From Pelagophyceae sp. CCMP2097 (Eukaryota; Sar; Pelagophyceae), in contig MU657191.1 of assembly GCA_026770575.1 (NCBI GenBank), forward strand, positions 134,569 through 198,568: a DNA stretch of 64,000 nucleotides, written 5' to 3'. This document shows, piece after piece, positions 52,664 through 63,551 of this stretch. How positions within the stretch are numbered: the first letter of the stretch is position 1; each line of letters opens with the position of its first letter. The notes beneath the pieces were generated by a model. That model was not told the origin of the DNA, did not search any database, and was given only the letters and a program-made list of their open reading frames with translations. Made by a program: the position numbers and the translations under genes.

Positions 52664-55399
52664 ATGAGTTCGTTCGACGACTACGCGGAGGGGGAGGCGT
52701 GGGTCGACGTGACGCAGCTGTGCGTCGATGCGGCAAAGGCCTTTGACATCGACGAGCTCCTCTCGGTGCGCCCGGGCGCCGAGGCGCGGCGCGGCCGCGG
52801 AGGACTCCCGCGCAGGCGCCGACGTTTTCGCTCTTTGATTCCATGTCGGCGCTGGAGCTCATGGACCCGAAGATGGACGCCGCCGGCTGCGAGCCCGTGC
52901 GTCCGCCGCCGCCGCCGTCCGCGCCGCCTTTGAGCGGCGGTCGCAGGCGCGGACGATCGCGGAGCTTGTGGCCGAGGGCGTGGCCCCCTCGCGCGGCCTG
53001 ACGCTGGCGCGCGCTTTGGGCGTCGCGGAGCGGCTGCTGGCGCGCGAGGTGGCGTGGGCCGACGGCGGTGCCGTGGCGGAGACGGTCATGACGTGCCTCT
53101 ACTGCCACGATTCAGTCTTCGCCGGCGTTGCCGCCGGCGCCGCAACCGCGCCATGCGCGGCGCTCGCCGCCGTGGTCACGTGCACGGTGCAGATGGTCGA
53201 CGTCGCGCGGAGGGTCGTCCTCCGAGCAGACATTTACGAGGAGGAGGACTTTTGCCCGTCGACGTTTGGCCTCGCGGCGTGCGAGGCGCCGCTCGCGGCG
53301 CCAGCGCACGCGCTCTGCGCCGCCGCCGAGGCGCTGCTGGCGCCGGCGGTCGAGGGCGACGGCGACGCCGCCGTCGCCGCGAAAGCGCTGCTCGGCCACG
53401 TGCGCTACCGGCGCGCGCTCCTCCTGGCCGTCGTCGAGCTCGAAGCGTGCGGCGACGCTTCGGCGGCGGCCGCCGCGCTCGACGCCGCCGAGGAGGCGCT
53501 GAAAGACGTCGGGGACTTGGACGCAAAGGCGTGGCGCGAGGCCGAGGCGCGAAATACGGCGGCGTCGCCGGCGGCGGCTTCCGACGCGGCGTCGCAGCTC
53601 GCGGCGGCGGCCATCGCGCCGGCGCCGCGGACGTGCTTCCACGACACTACGGAGGCTTCGCTCGGGTTCGACGCGGGCGCGTGCCGGTCGCTCGTCGGTG
53701 CCGCCGCGCGCGGCGCGACGGCAGAGGTGCCGCGCGCGAAAGGCGCGACGGCGGCGGACCGCGCGGAGACGCGGCGCGGCGCTTTGCAGTCGCTGCGCGG
53801 CCTGCGGCGCGCGCTCGACCTCCGCGAGCTGGTGACGTCGCTCGACTTTTCGCTCGACGGGTCCGGCGGCCCGCCGCGCGCGGGCCGCAGCGCAAGCGTG
53901 GAGCACGCTTTGGTGCGCCTCGACCGCGCCGTGCGGCGCGTCGGGTCGGCGCGCCACGGCGCGGGGCGGCACGTCCTGGCAAGGTCGCTGGCGGCCTTGG
54001 AGCTCGGCGGCGAGGGCTCGGCGCTGCGGCACATCCCCGCCGACGACGCCGTCGCGTTTGCGTCGACGCGCCTCGGCCGTGGTTTAAGGACGGCGTCGGT
54101 CTTTGACGTCGTCGCCGACGCCCTCGTCTCCGGCGGCGCACCGGCGTGTGTCGTGGCCACGGCAGCGGGCGCGCACTTTTGCGCCGAGGCCTCGCGGTGC
54201 GTCGTCGACGCTCTGCGCCTCGGCTGCTCGAACCGCGCGCGGCACACCTCGCGGTCGGCGGCGCTTTTATTGGACTGGGCAAACCTCTGCGTCGACGCCG
54301 AGCGTTGCGACGCCGACGTCGCCGTCTCCCTCGGACTCGCACCGGCGGCGGACTGCGTGCCGGACCGCGCGAGAGACGACGTCTGCGTCGGGGCGTGGGC
54401 GCTGAAGACGGCGCTCGGGCTCATGACCACGCACCTTAAACTCCAGGTGAGACGTCGGGATACGCCTGGGGGAAATAATCACCGCCTTGTTAGGTGGAGC
54501 TGGAGCTGTGCGCGTCTTCTCGCGTGGAGTTGGAGGCGCTGTATTGGTATTGGGAGTACCTCCTCTCAGCCCAGCTCCGCGCCGGGCAGACGTGCCGCGC
54601 CGCGCGCACGGCGCTGCGCGACGAGCTGCTCCGCGACGCGCAGCAGCAGCACCGCGCCGCGCGCGCGGGCAAGCAGAAGCACCGGCAGGCGCCGCCGCAA
54701 TTGTCGGACGCCGAAAGGCTGCTCGATCAGCGCGACGACGCCGCAGAGCTCGTCATGGCCGCCGAGCGCGCCGCCTGCCGCGCCACGCAGCGGCTCTGCG
54801 CCTCGAGCGGCACCGCCGTACCGGGCGAGGTCATCTACACGTCGCGCGAAGCCGCGCGGAAAGACCCTGGGAAATGAGTTGTAGTCATGAGCGTCCATAC
54901 ACGCTGGGGCATCGTCCAAGACGCGGTCATCTGTAGGTGGGACCTTCGCTTCGCGCACCGCTTCTCGGCGTTTGCGGCGTTTTCGCCGATGGTCCCCGCG
55001 GTGGCGTACTCGGACTACGACGACCTGACGCGCGCCGTGCGGTCGCGGCCGCGCGCGGCGCTGCTGCAGCTCGCGTCCGACGAGTTTGGCAACGCAAAGG
55101 CGTTGCTGGACCGCGCGCTGAAGTTTGACGACGCTGTACTTCACGCCGCGGGCACCGACAAGGCCGACCTCTTCGCCCTCGCAAAGGCCACCGTCGTCAA
55201 CCGCGTCGCCGTTGCGCAGGCCCTCCGCGGAGACGCGCCGCTGTCCAACATCAAGCGCGACGCGGCGTCGGTCCGACGGGCACGACGGGTCGTGGGCAGC
55301 AGCAGAGACGAGACATGGAGATCGCGCCGTGGACCATCGAACCGCCGCGCTAGGTTCGACTTTAGCCTGCACGACCATTTCCCGCGCATCACGCCGTGA
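52664..55399 (+). CDS. NAA35: NAA35/Mak10, auxiliary subunit of the NatC N-terminal acetyltransferase
   Basis: Starts MSSFDDYAEGEAWVDVTQLC. Introns at 52766-52815 and 52897-52945 restore the family hallmark APTFSLFDSMSALELMDPKM (52816-52875). A long helical exon follows with CLYCHDSVFAGV and DIYEEEDFCPSTFGL. The intron 54447-54493 leads to CASSRVELEALYWYWEYLLS. The C-terminal exon (about 54930) reads YSDYDDLTRAVRSRP and NAKALLDRAL. A last exon, FDFSLHDHFPRI, ends at 55399. NAA35 scaffolds NatC with NAA30 and NAA38 and anchors it to ribosomes, acetylating Met-hydrophobic N-termini. The donor of the fourth intron, near 54830, is unclear. It converges with the PARP gene. Confidence 0.9.
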
Positions 55400-55509
55400 T
55401 GCACCGGCGGCGCGGGCGAAAGGGTCGCCTCGGGGTCCCCGGCAGGGAGACGTTCTTTCGGGCCCGGCCGCACGCATTCCTCGACGGGGGACTCGTGCGA
55501 GTAATCCAA

Positions 55510-57037
55510 TTACTGTCGACGATGAGTGTCGCCGACTAGCCCGAGCGGATGAAGTAGACGACGAGCGCGGCGCAGGCGACTACCAACGCCGGCACGAGCC
55601 TCGCCGGTCCGTCGTCGCTCGGTCGTGGTCGGTTCGACTGGCCGAAGACGAGGAGCTCGCAGATGCGGATATCCGCAGTGTCGTGCACGACGACAAAGTC
55701 GCTCGGGAGCTGCCGCGGCGCGCCGTCGTCGCACCGCCGCGCGGGCTCGTCGTGCAGCGCCTTGCGGTAGCCCGGCCGCGCGACGACGTCGCACCGCGCG
55801 ACGATGTGGTGCCGGCCGTCGAGCGTACTGCCGTCGCCGAGGACGCACGCGCGGCGAGGCGCGATCTGCGCGACGCGCGTGACCCGTCGACGACGGTGGA
55901 AAAGGGGGTCACTCACACACGCCGAGCCGGAGCAGTACATGTCAGAGACGCGCGCGTCTGCTGCGAGGTAGACGCCGTTGCCTGGAGCGCTCTTTCCGGC
56001 ATGTCGGAAAACACACTTCCCATGTGCGTCCTCGTCAACGCACTTGCCCATTAGATTTGATGGGAAAGTCAGTTCCCCTAAGGGAGTTGGGAAGTGCCGA
56101 CTCACCGAGCATCGCGCCGTTCCGCTCGAGCTTGGTGCCTGCGCGACAAAGTCCGCGTGGTCGTTCGGATCGCAGGAGGCTCACCGGAGCGCGACTCAAG
56201 GCCCGTGGTCAGGATGCCGAACCAGTTTTCGGCGGGCGAGCCGTGAAAGGCCGACGTGACCCCGACGTCGACGCAGAGCCTTCGCCACCGCAGCGGCTCC
56301 GATGACCGCCGCTCGACGCGGAAGCGCGCGACTGGGTTTGTCGCCGGAGACGCCGCGGGCGCGGCCTCGGCGGCGGCCGCCGCGTCGGGGCACGACCGTA
56401 GGTGGTACCGCGGCCGCACGAGAACTTCGTGGAGCAGCGCGAGCGCGGGATGGCGCTCCAGCGCGCCGTCCAACGCGCAGACGTCGCCCAGCGTCGCGAG
56501 GTCGTGCGCCAGCGCATCGTAGCGCGCGTCGCCGCCGTCGCCATTCGCCCGGTACTCGAGCGGGATTGGGACGAGCGCCGTGGCTCGCCTTCGAGACGAC
56601 GCGGCGGCGGAGAGCAGCGCGAGCGTCATGTCGCAGGCCGCCGCGTCGCGGTTCAGCGCCGCGCGCACTTCCAAAGCGGCTGCGGCGCGGACGCGTTCGT
56701 TTCCCGGCGCGAGGTCGAGGCGCCAGACGTCTCTGCGTTGAGACACGGCCTCTGCGACGAGGCGCTGCAGGAGCGCGAGGAGCGACGTTTCTGCCAAGCT
56801 CGCGCCCAGCGCGACGCCGTCGATGAGGCCCGCCAGCGCGGCGTCGTCGGAGAAGACGAGGACGTTTTGCCTCCACGGGTCGGCCGGGAAGAAGACGTGG
56901 CACCGCTTCGCCTCGGCGAGGCACGCCGTCGAGGCGCCGTCGGCGGCGCCGTACTCCAAAGCCACGGTCAGCGTCCGCGCCGAGGCCTCGTACGCCACGG
57001 ATGCGACCCACGCGTCGCCGGCGAAGTGCCGCTCCAC
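55510..57037 (-). CDS. PARP16-like mono-ADP-ribosyltransferase with C-terminal tail anchor
   Basis: Exons: 57037-56185, 56138-56106 (33 nt), and 55981 to 55510, joined over introns 56139-56184 and 55982-56105. The PARP core shows the NAD-binding His in VTSAFHGSPAENWFGILTTG and, after splicing, MLGNGVYLAADARVSDMY with the catalytic-fold Tyr. Next come FVVVHDTADIRICELLVF and finally a hydrophobic tail, LVPALVVACAALVVYFIRSG. This order, including the tail anchor, is that of PARP16, the ER-membrane PARP that modifies stress sensors and ribosomal proteins. The N-terminal 200 residues are helical as in PARP16. The start at 57037 follows a possible earlier exon (MHDRRLEDEIIVQERG, about 57160) that could not be joined. 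Confidence 0.8.
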
Positions 57038-57304
57038 GACCTAAGCGCGGGCGTGCCGGGCGGCCGGGGCTGCAGCAGCACAAGCGAGCATCGAATCGAC
57101 GTTGGATGTGGCGCCGCGTTCTTGGACGATGATCTCATCCTCGAGCCGCCGGTCGTGCATGCGAGCTTCAAAGTTGGCTCAAGAATTTCACGTATCGCTG
57201 AAAAGTGGGCAACGCGCGAGCCTCTTCTCCTGAATTTACGTCGTAACGACTTTGTGCCGCACGGCGTGGGCCAGCTGCTGCTGCGTGGGCCTCCCCTTGG
57301 GACG

Positions 57305-58498
57305 ATGCCCGGCGCTGTGATCGTCGTGGCGGGCCTCGTGGACGACGAGGATGTCTACCGCTGCGCCGAAATAGCGCGCGAGCTTGCGGCGGCGTCGGAC
57401 GGCTACACCGTCGAGGTCCTTCCCATGCTCGAGCCGGACTGGGAGGTCTACCTCGCGGCGGCGAAATGCGAACTCGGCGGCGCGGCAACGGCGCACGCGC
57501 GGTCGCCGCTCGTTTTACTCCACGCCGGAGGAGTTGAGCGCTACGTCGGCAACCTCGCGGCGCTGGACGCCCTGGCCGCTGCGCACCTCGGCCGCCTCGC
57601 GGCACCGACGGCGGACGCGCACCTGCTGCGCGAGGCGGCCCGGAATGGCTTCGTCGACCTGCTCCGCAAAACGGGCAGCCAGTTTGCGTTTTTGGACATC
57701 CAATTCGGCAAAGAGAAGCCCAAGAAGGTACGCACACGCAGTTCGTGGCGTCGAAAGGCCGCGTCTCCGAAAGGGCGTCTCCTCCGCAGGTCGTGATCGA
57801 GCTCTTCGTCGACGTTTGCCCTAAAACGTGCGAGGTGTTCCGCAAACTGTGCACGGGCGAGGACGGCCAACACGCGTCCGGCGCGCGGCTCCACTACCGA
57901 GGTGCGCCGAGCGACGCCGCGCCCCGTCTGGCCCTGACAGCCCTCTCGTCTGGCTTTGGCAGCCGGCGCTGTAGGGTCGCCGTTCCACCGCGTCGTCAAA
58001 GGCGCGTGGGTCCAGTCGGGCGACGTCCTCCACGGGTCCGGGAACGGCCAGGCCGGCGACGTCTTCGCAGACGAGACCTTTGCGGTCCAGTTCGACGCGC
58101 CGGGCATCGTCGCCATGGCCAACAGCGGCCCAAAGCCCGCGCCTTTGCGGTTGGGAAACCACGGACCGTCGCAGGAATGACGTCACGGAAGAGAGTGGTG
58201 GCATTCTTAGGCCAGCGGACGAGGCTATAGTGGCCGTATTGCGCGGGTGATTGTAGAGTGCTGAACTGTCGCCCGTTTCGCCGTAGGCCCGCACACGAAC
58301 TCGACGCAGTTTTTCATCACGCAGGGCCCGCTGCCCTATCTGGACAAACAAGCAGTCGCGTTCGGGCGCGTCGTCAGCGGCATCAAAGTTTTGCGCTTTC
58401 TGGACCGCGTCGAGACGGCCAACGAGCGGCCCTTTGAAGATGTGAAGATCCACGACAGCGGCGAGGTCAACCTCGCCAGCGGCTTTGGCATCCATTGA
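57305..58498 (+). CDS. PPIL6: PPIL6-like cyclophilin with N-terminal extension
   Basis: Exon 1 (57305-57727) encodes MPGAVIVVAGLVDDEDVYRC, EPDWEVYLAAAKCELGG and QFAFLDIQFGKEKPKK, an extension characteristic of PPIL6. Exon 2 (57790-57901) has VVIELFVDVCPKTCEVFRKL and exon 3 (from 57975) SPFHRVVKGAWVQSGDVLHG and GIVAMANSG. The last exon, from about 58287, gives PHTNSTQFFITQGPLPYLDK and VAFGRVVSGIKVL, ending at 58498. The PPIase active-site FHRVV Arg and QFFIT residues are present. PPIL6 is found mainly in organisms with motile cilia. The junction between exons 3 and 4 lacks a GT donor at the frame-correct point (near 58120). Confidence 0.82.
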
Positions 58499-58795
58499 GG
58501 CGCCGCCTGCGACTTAAGCAAGCGTCTGCGACTTACGCCGGCACGGTTCGCCGGTTGCAGGGGGACATCACTCTTATTAGTGAGGATAGATGGTACGAAC
58601 ACAAGTTCGCACCGATGACGACGGTCACAACAACATGAATTCGATGTCATGAATCGAGCATGTGGTGGGCATGTCGCACACGAGCGGCGGCGGCGTGTGG
58701 CGAGGGTGGCGGGCGGCTCCGGGGCGCGGCGTTGTTTCTGTTCTTTTCGGGGGTCTTTTCGGGGGCGTCCTCGGGCCGTTTGTTCGCGGCGGTGG
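58499..58795. other. Convergent intergenic stretch
   Basis: About 300 bases between two facing genes. No specific feature was recognised. Confidence 0.4.
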
Positions 58796-60030
58796 TCACT
58801 TGTGCGGGCTCTTCTTCTTGAGTAGTCGCCGGTCGTTGAGGTTCTCTGCCAGCTTCTGGCGAGAGAGCGAGTGCGACTTGGAGTCTGTGTTGCCATTTTC
58901 GGCTTCGAGCCACTCGGCGTCCACGGACGCCTCGCCCAACGCCGCCTCTTCAAACTGCGCCACGTCGCGGCGGAACTTGCCCGCCGGCGCGATCTTGTGC
59001 TTCGTCGTCTCGGTGAGCGAGTCCATGGCCTCTTGCAGCTTGACGCCCTGGTACTTTATCATGTACCCCAAGACGATGAGGACCGCCCAGTCCGATCGCG
59101 AAAAGCCCGATCGACTATGGATGAAGACCACGCCGCCGTCCTGCACCGTCTCGTTGATGAAGTCGCACGCGTCGTGGAGCGAAGCTGCCGGGGCCCGGTG
59201 ATGGGCGCGACGGCACGGCGTCGTCGCGTACTCGCAAATGCAGAGAGCCCGCTCCCAGCAGCCCCAATAGGGCGCTTACCGAGCGTGTCTTCGCTGGCGG
59301 CGTCGACGGCATGGAGCTGGAACGTTTCGCTCGGCGTGGCCGCCGTCTCGACGATGGTCGAGAGGACGGCCGTGACGCCGCACTCGAGCAGCGTCGCCTC
59401 CAGCGACGCGCCCATGCGCGTCCCAGACACCGCGGAGACCCACCTGAAACGGCCCGCGTGCGAGAGCGCGCCCTCTGGCCGCGACGGCGGGGAGACTCAC
59501 AGGCCGTCGCAGACTTGCGCGATGGCCCCACTGCAGTCAAAGTTCGACTTTGCAATCTCCGTCTCGTCGTCAGAGGACTTGCCTACGAAGCGCAGACGCT
59601 CAAGCGGGGCCCGGAAACAGCGCGGGCGCAACCCGGGGCTCGGAAAAAATAACAACGGTGCAGAAACACTTTTCTTGCAACGCGGGCCGGCGGCCGCGCG
59701 AGGTTCTTACCGTCCTTTCGTCGTTCCTTCTCGGGCGTCGACTTTTCCTTGCGCTTGACGTCGCTCTTGGCCCGCCCTGTGGTATCAACAATGGCAGAGA
59801 ATCTTATTGCCGCGCCACTCCGGCGGCGGCCGCGCACCTCTTCGTTTCTTCTTGTCGTCGGCGCCGCCGCGCTTCGGCGAAGACGCGCCCGCGGGCGGCT
59901 TCTTCTCCGCGTTGGGCGACGCGCCCGCCTCGTGCGCGCGGCCCTTTGGCGCCGGCGGCGCTGCCGAAACTGTAGCAGGGTGGTCCTTCGTCGCCGACGC
60001 GGCGGACGCCTTCATCAAAAGCGTGCTCAT
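58796..60030 (-). CDS. Dual-specificity-phosphatase-fold pseudophosphatase (catalytic Cys replaced by Ser)
   Basis: Starts MSTLLMKASAASATKDHPAT at 60030. A basic Lys/Ala-rich region (KKKR, then RAKSDVKRKEKSTPEKERR) is spread over three exons. After DDETEIAKSNFDCSGAIAQV an intron (donor GTGAGT) restores CDGLWVSAVSGTRMGAS and CGVTAVLSTIVE, the start of the DSP fold. A further intron restores ASLHDACDFINETVQDG, then VVFIHSRSGFSRSDWAVLIV. The signature should be HCxxGxxR; here it is H-S-R-S-G-F-S-R (codon AGT), so the nucleophile is absent, as in STYX-type pseudophosphatases. It probably binds a phosphoprotein without hydrolysing it. The start is 323 bp from the divergent TRAPPC4 gene. Confidence 0.78.
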
Positions 60031-60352
60031 GCCTCCGCGGACGGTGCGCCCCGGATACGGGGACCGCGCGGACAGAGGCCCGGGACCCGGGCTGATTCCC
60101 TGTTTGGATTGGGCTCTCTCGACCTCGAGGACTGGTCTCTCTCTCGTTTTTCGGTTCACGCTTCAGCGAGACCAGACGCGTGCTCGTGCGAGCAGGGCGG
60201 CCTCTACGGACGGCGGGGTCGGACCAGGGTCGTCGTCCCGCGCGCCCTTCGTCGGCGCACGGCGCAATAACGCGTCAGCGGTGCTCTCGGTGACGCATCT
60301 CGTTTGAGGGTCTGCGGAAACCCTCCACCGACACGCTCAGGGCCGCGGGAGA

Positions 60353-61020
60353 ATGACGTTCCTGCAGCTCCTCATCATCAACAAGTGAGGCCTCGCCTGT
60401 CGACGGTGTTTGCCCTCGATGGGCCGCACCAGGTCGGGTGGCCTCATTTACAACCAAAACCTCTCCCCGACGGCGCCGACGCTGCAGAGCAACGACTGGC
60501 TCCGCCTCGGTGCGGCGCCGCGCCCCCTCTTCGTCGCTGCGATTTACACAACGTCGCAGGATCGACGTTCCACTCGCTGCACGCCATCGCCGCGCAGGTG
60601 CGCCGCCCGCAAAGAAGGGGCACCTCTGCGACGTTTGGCCACCTTAACGGCCCTTATGTAGATCGCGCCGGTGCTGTCGGCTGGCATCGAGAAGCTGGAG
60701 ACGGACACGTTCAAGCTGCAGTGCTTCCAGACGTTGACGGGTATGAAATTCGTAACCACGAGGCGGCCGGCGTCCTTTGAATCGGGAATCGGGAAAGGGC
60801 ACCGCGACGCGACGCGTGTTCCCCGCCGCAGGTCCTGACGGCCGTCGCGGGCACGCCAGCGCTGGACGTGGCTTTGAAGCAGATATACGAAATCTTTTCG
60901 GACTACGTCCTCAAAAACCCCTTCTACGAGCTGGACATGCCAATCCGCTGCGAGCTCTTCACGCGACATCTCACCGCCCTCGTCGAGACGTACCACCATG
61001 TCGGCGGCAACAACAAGTAG
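60353..61020 (+). CDS. TRAPPC4: TRAPPC4 (Trs23), TRAPP vesicle-tethering complex subunit
   Basis: Exons: 60353-60384, 60433-60509, 60560-60597, 60662-60751, 60832-61020. The product starts [20 protein letters not shown] (longin-like first strands). It continues [11 protein letters not shown], then [19 protein letters not shown] and TLTGMKFV. It ends [20 protein letters not shown] and [15 protein letters not shown]. These are diagnostic of TRAPPC4, part of the core that acts as the Rab1/Ypt1 exchange factor in ER-to-Golgi traffic. The protein is shorter than the human one because the PDZ-like insert between the second and third blocks is missing. The stop is TAG. Confidence 0.92.
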
Positions 61021-61150
61021 CCCGACCGCCGCCGCGCGCGGGAATCTTAATGCCTCAGCTTCGAAGAGCCGCGCGCAAGGGGCGCCGGCGTGCGCCGTCT
61101 GCCGCCGGAGTCCGAGGTGGTTCGGGCCCTCTGTAGCGGCGGCGGTGTCC

Positions 61151-63211
61151 TCAGCGTGCGGCGGACTTTGGCGGTTTCGTCCTGCGCGCGCGCCAGAGGG
61201 CGCGAGCAGTCTCGTTCTTGAGGTCAAAGTCGACACAGCGCCGCTGCGGGTCGTGGAAGACGCGGCTCCCGTCGGCCGCCGGCGACGCCGGGGTGGCCCC
61301 GCGCGACACGATCCTGCGCGTAGCCGTCGGCCGCGCGGGCCGCCTCGGTGGACCGGCCTGGCGGTGGACGGGCCAGGCAGCGAGCAGGCGTTGAGGACGG
61401 GCGGTGACCTGGCGAGGGCGATGTCGTGGAACGTCGACTCGCCGATGTGCTTCGGGAGCAGCTCGCCACAGTGGGAGAGCACTTCGTTGTCCACCTACGC
61501 AGCTCGTTGTCGGCCTACGCCCCAGTCGGCAAAGGGCACCGTCTTCGCCGCGCAACAAGCCTCGAGACCTACCGTCGCGTCGATCCACCCCGCGACGGTG
61601 CGCCGCGTCGCCGCGTGCTCCTCCTGCGGAAGCGCCATCCCGCGCGTGACAGAGGACCGTGGATCGTCGGGGCGAGCGAGCGATGCCGCTCCGAGAGCTG
61701 CGACGCCGCTCTGAGGGCGCCGCCGTCGTCAAGTGAGGGACGCACCACCTCGGGATGCAGGACGACCGCGCCCATCGCCTCCGCCTTGCCTGCGTACGCA
61801 CGCGTCTCGGATCGGCGGACGCGGTCGCCTCGGCCCTTTCGGCCGGCGGAAGCGACTGACTGAGGAGCTTCTTCGCGGCGCCTACGTGCGAGCATTAGCG
61901 GTGGACCGGGCGCCTTCCGGCGGGCAACACGCACTGCCGCTGTAAGCGTCTGCGGCGACGAAGACGCCGACGGGCCTCCCGAGCGCGTCGGCGCGCGCCT
62001 TGTACAGGACCAGCACCTCGACAAAGTCGCGCATCAAGTCGCTAAAGGTGCGGCCTACGGCCACCGCCTCGAGAGGGGGCTTGCCAAAAGGTATACGAGC
62101 TCAGCAGAGCCTCGATACGGGAAACGCGACGACGTCGCGCAAACGTCTGAACATGGTCAGACGCGCACCGGTGTCGTTCTTCTTGCGCAGGTGTACGCCG
62201 ACGTCGCACGGCGACTGCCGCAGCGCGGCCGAAACGCGCTCGAAGATGTTTTCCTTTGGCCGCAGCAAGAAACGCTGCCTGCGTCGCCTCGTGCGATCCT
62301 CACCGCGCGAGGAGCCACGCACAAGATGCCGTGCGCGAGCCACGGGTCTTCCGGGAAGACGGCGTCCGACTTGCACGTGATCTATCCGACGCCATCCCGG
62401 CGGCGCCACGCGGACTGAGGCGGCACGTACGGCCGCTGAAACGGCGCGGTCCGTGCGGACGCAGAGCACGCCGGCGTCGCGCGTGCGGACGCAGAGCACG
62501 CCGGCGTCGCGCTTGTAGCCGGCCCAGGCCTTTTGCGATTCTAAAGCGTCGAGCGATTCGACTTGCTTGGAAAGGCGGTTATGCTGCGTCTCCACCGCCC
62601 ACTCGATAGTGACCAGGTTCTTCGGCCGGTGAAAACACGCCTCGACCAGCGCCCGAGGCAGCACGCTCCCCGTCCAGTCGATGCCGAGCCACCCATCGCG
62701 CGCGGCCGCGGGCCACAGGACGCGCCGTCGGGCGGGCTGTAGAGGTCTTCCAGTCCGGCCGGGTCGCAGTCGTTGTCCTGCTGCCCCTTGCTCTGGACGT
62801 GCGCGCGGTCGGCGCAGCCCTGCGAGGCCACGTCGCGCGGCCAGCGCACGACGAGAGCGCGCCGCGTCTGGAGAGCGAGGGCGAACGCGGCGACTATGCC
62901 GTTCACGCGGTTGCCTGAGTCGAAAGCGTGCGATCGTGGGGCTGGCGGGATCCCATATGTGATCCAAATACGACCTTACCGAGGCCGTGCGTGTCCACCT
63001 CGGCGACCACGTACTTGCCCGCCGCGCCGCGGGACACCTCGGCGCCATGCACCGCCGCGTAGCCCGCCAAAAGCCGCCGCAGCGCCGCGCCCGCCGCTGG
63101 CGCCACGTCTGATGCGCCGACCCGACTCGCGCGCGTGCCGTTCGCCCGCGCGGCCGCCGCCGCGGAGACGGCCAGCAAGGCCACTGCGGCCCGCGCCGCG
63201 CGGTGCAGCAT
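61151..63211 (-). CDS. Fucosyltransferase-like glycosyltransferase with signal peptide
   Basis: Starts MLHRAARAAVALLAVSAAAA at 63211 (signal peptide or anchor). Spliced exons show GKYVVAEVDTHGLGKVVFG, then NRVNGIVAAFALALQTRRAL, which resembles the G-NR-L..a...AL.t.R.ll entry strand of GT37/GT23-like fucosyltransferases. Next are WLGIDWTGSVLPRALVEACF and, later, CDVGVHLRKKND (the H-x-R GDP-sugar motif). Then come GRPVGVFVAADAY, EAMGAVVLHPEVVRP and HIGESTFHDIALA, with a final exon to 61151. A tandem duplication at about 62457-62515 duplicates DAGVLCVRTR in the protein. It should act in the Golgi on glycans; the donor sugar and exact family are inferred. Several intron ends are uncertain. Confidence 0.6.
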
Positions 63212-63551
63212 CGGGCAACCCAGCAGCAGACCTCGGCGCGCGCCTGGAACCGCGACGACTTTGCTGAGAAGGGTCCAATCCAGAAATCATTCGAATCTCA
63301 CCGGCACCACAAAGTCCCAACGGCTACACGAGGATTTTCGGCGAATTTCCGGTCATCCCGTTTGCGCAGGTTTAGCTTATCGGCAACCCCTCGTGCGTGC
63401 GCTTGCCCCCGCCGCGCCCGTGTGCCTGCCCCCGCCGCGCCCGCACATCTCTGTGTGCTCGAGAGTTCGCCCATTGCCGCTCGAACCGCAGCTCTTTCGT
63501 CGAGCGATATTCGGACGCAGGCTCTCCGCAAGCTCACCCGACTGCTCCATC
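63212..63551. promoter_or_regulatory. Divergent intergenic region
   Basis: About 340 bases between divergently transcribed genes. The words CCCCCGCCGCGCCCG repeat twice near 63405-63440. No other feature was recognised. Confidence 0.35.
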
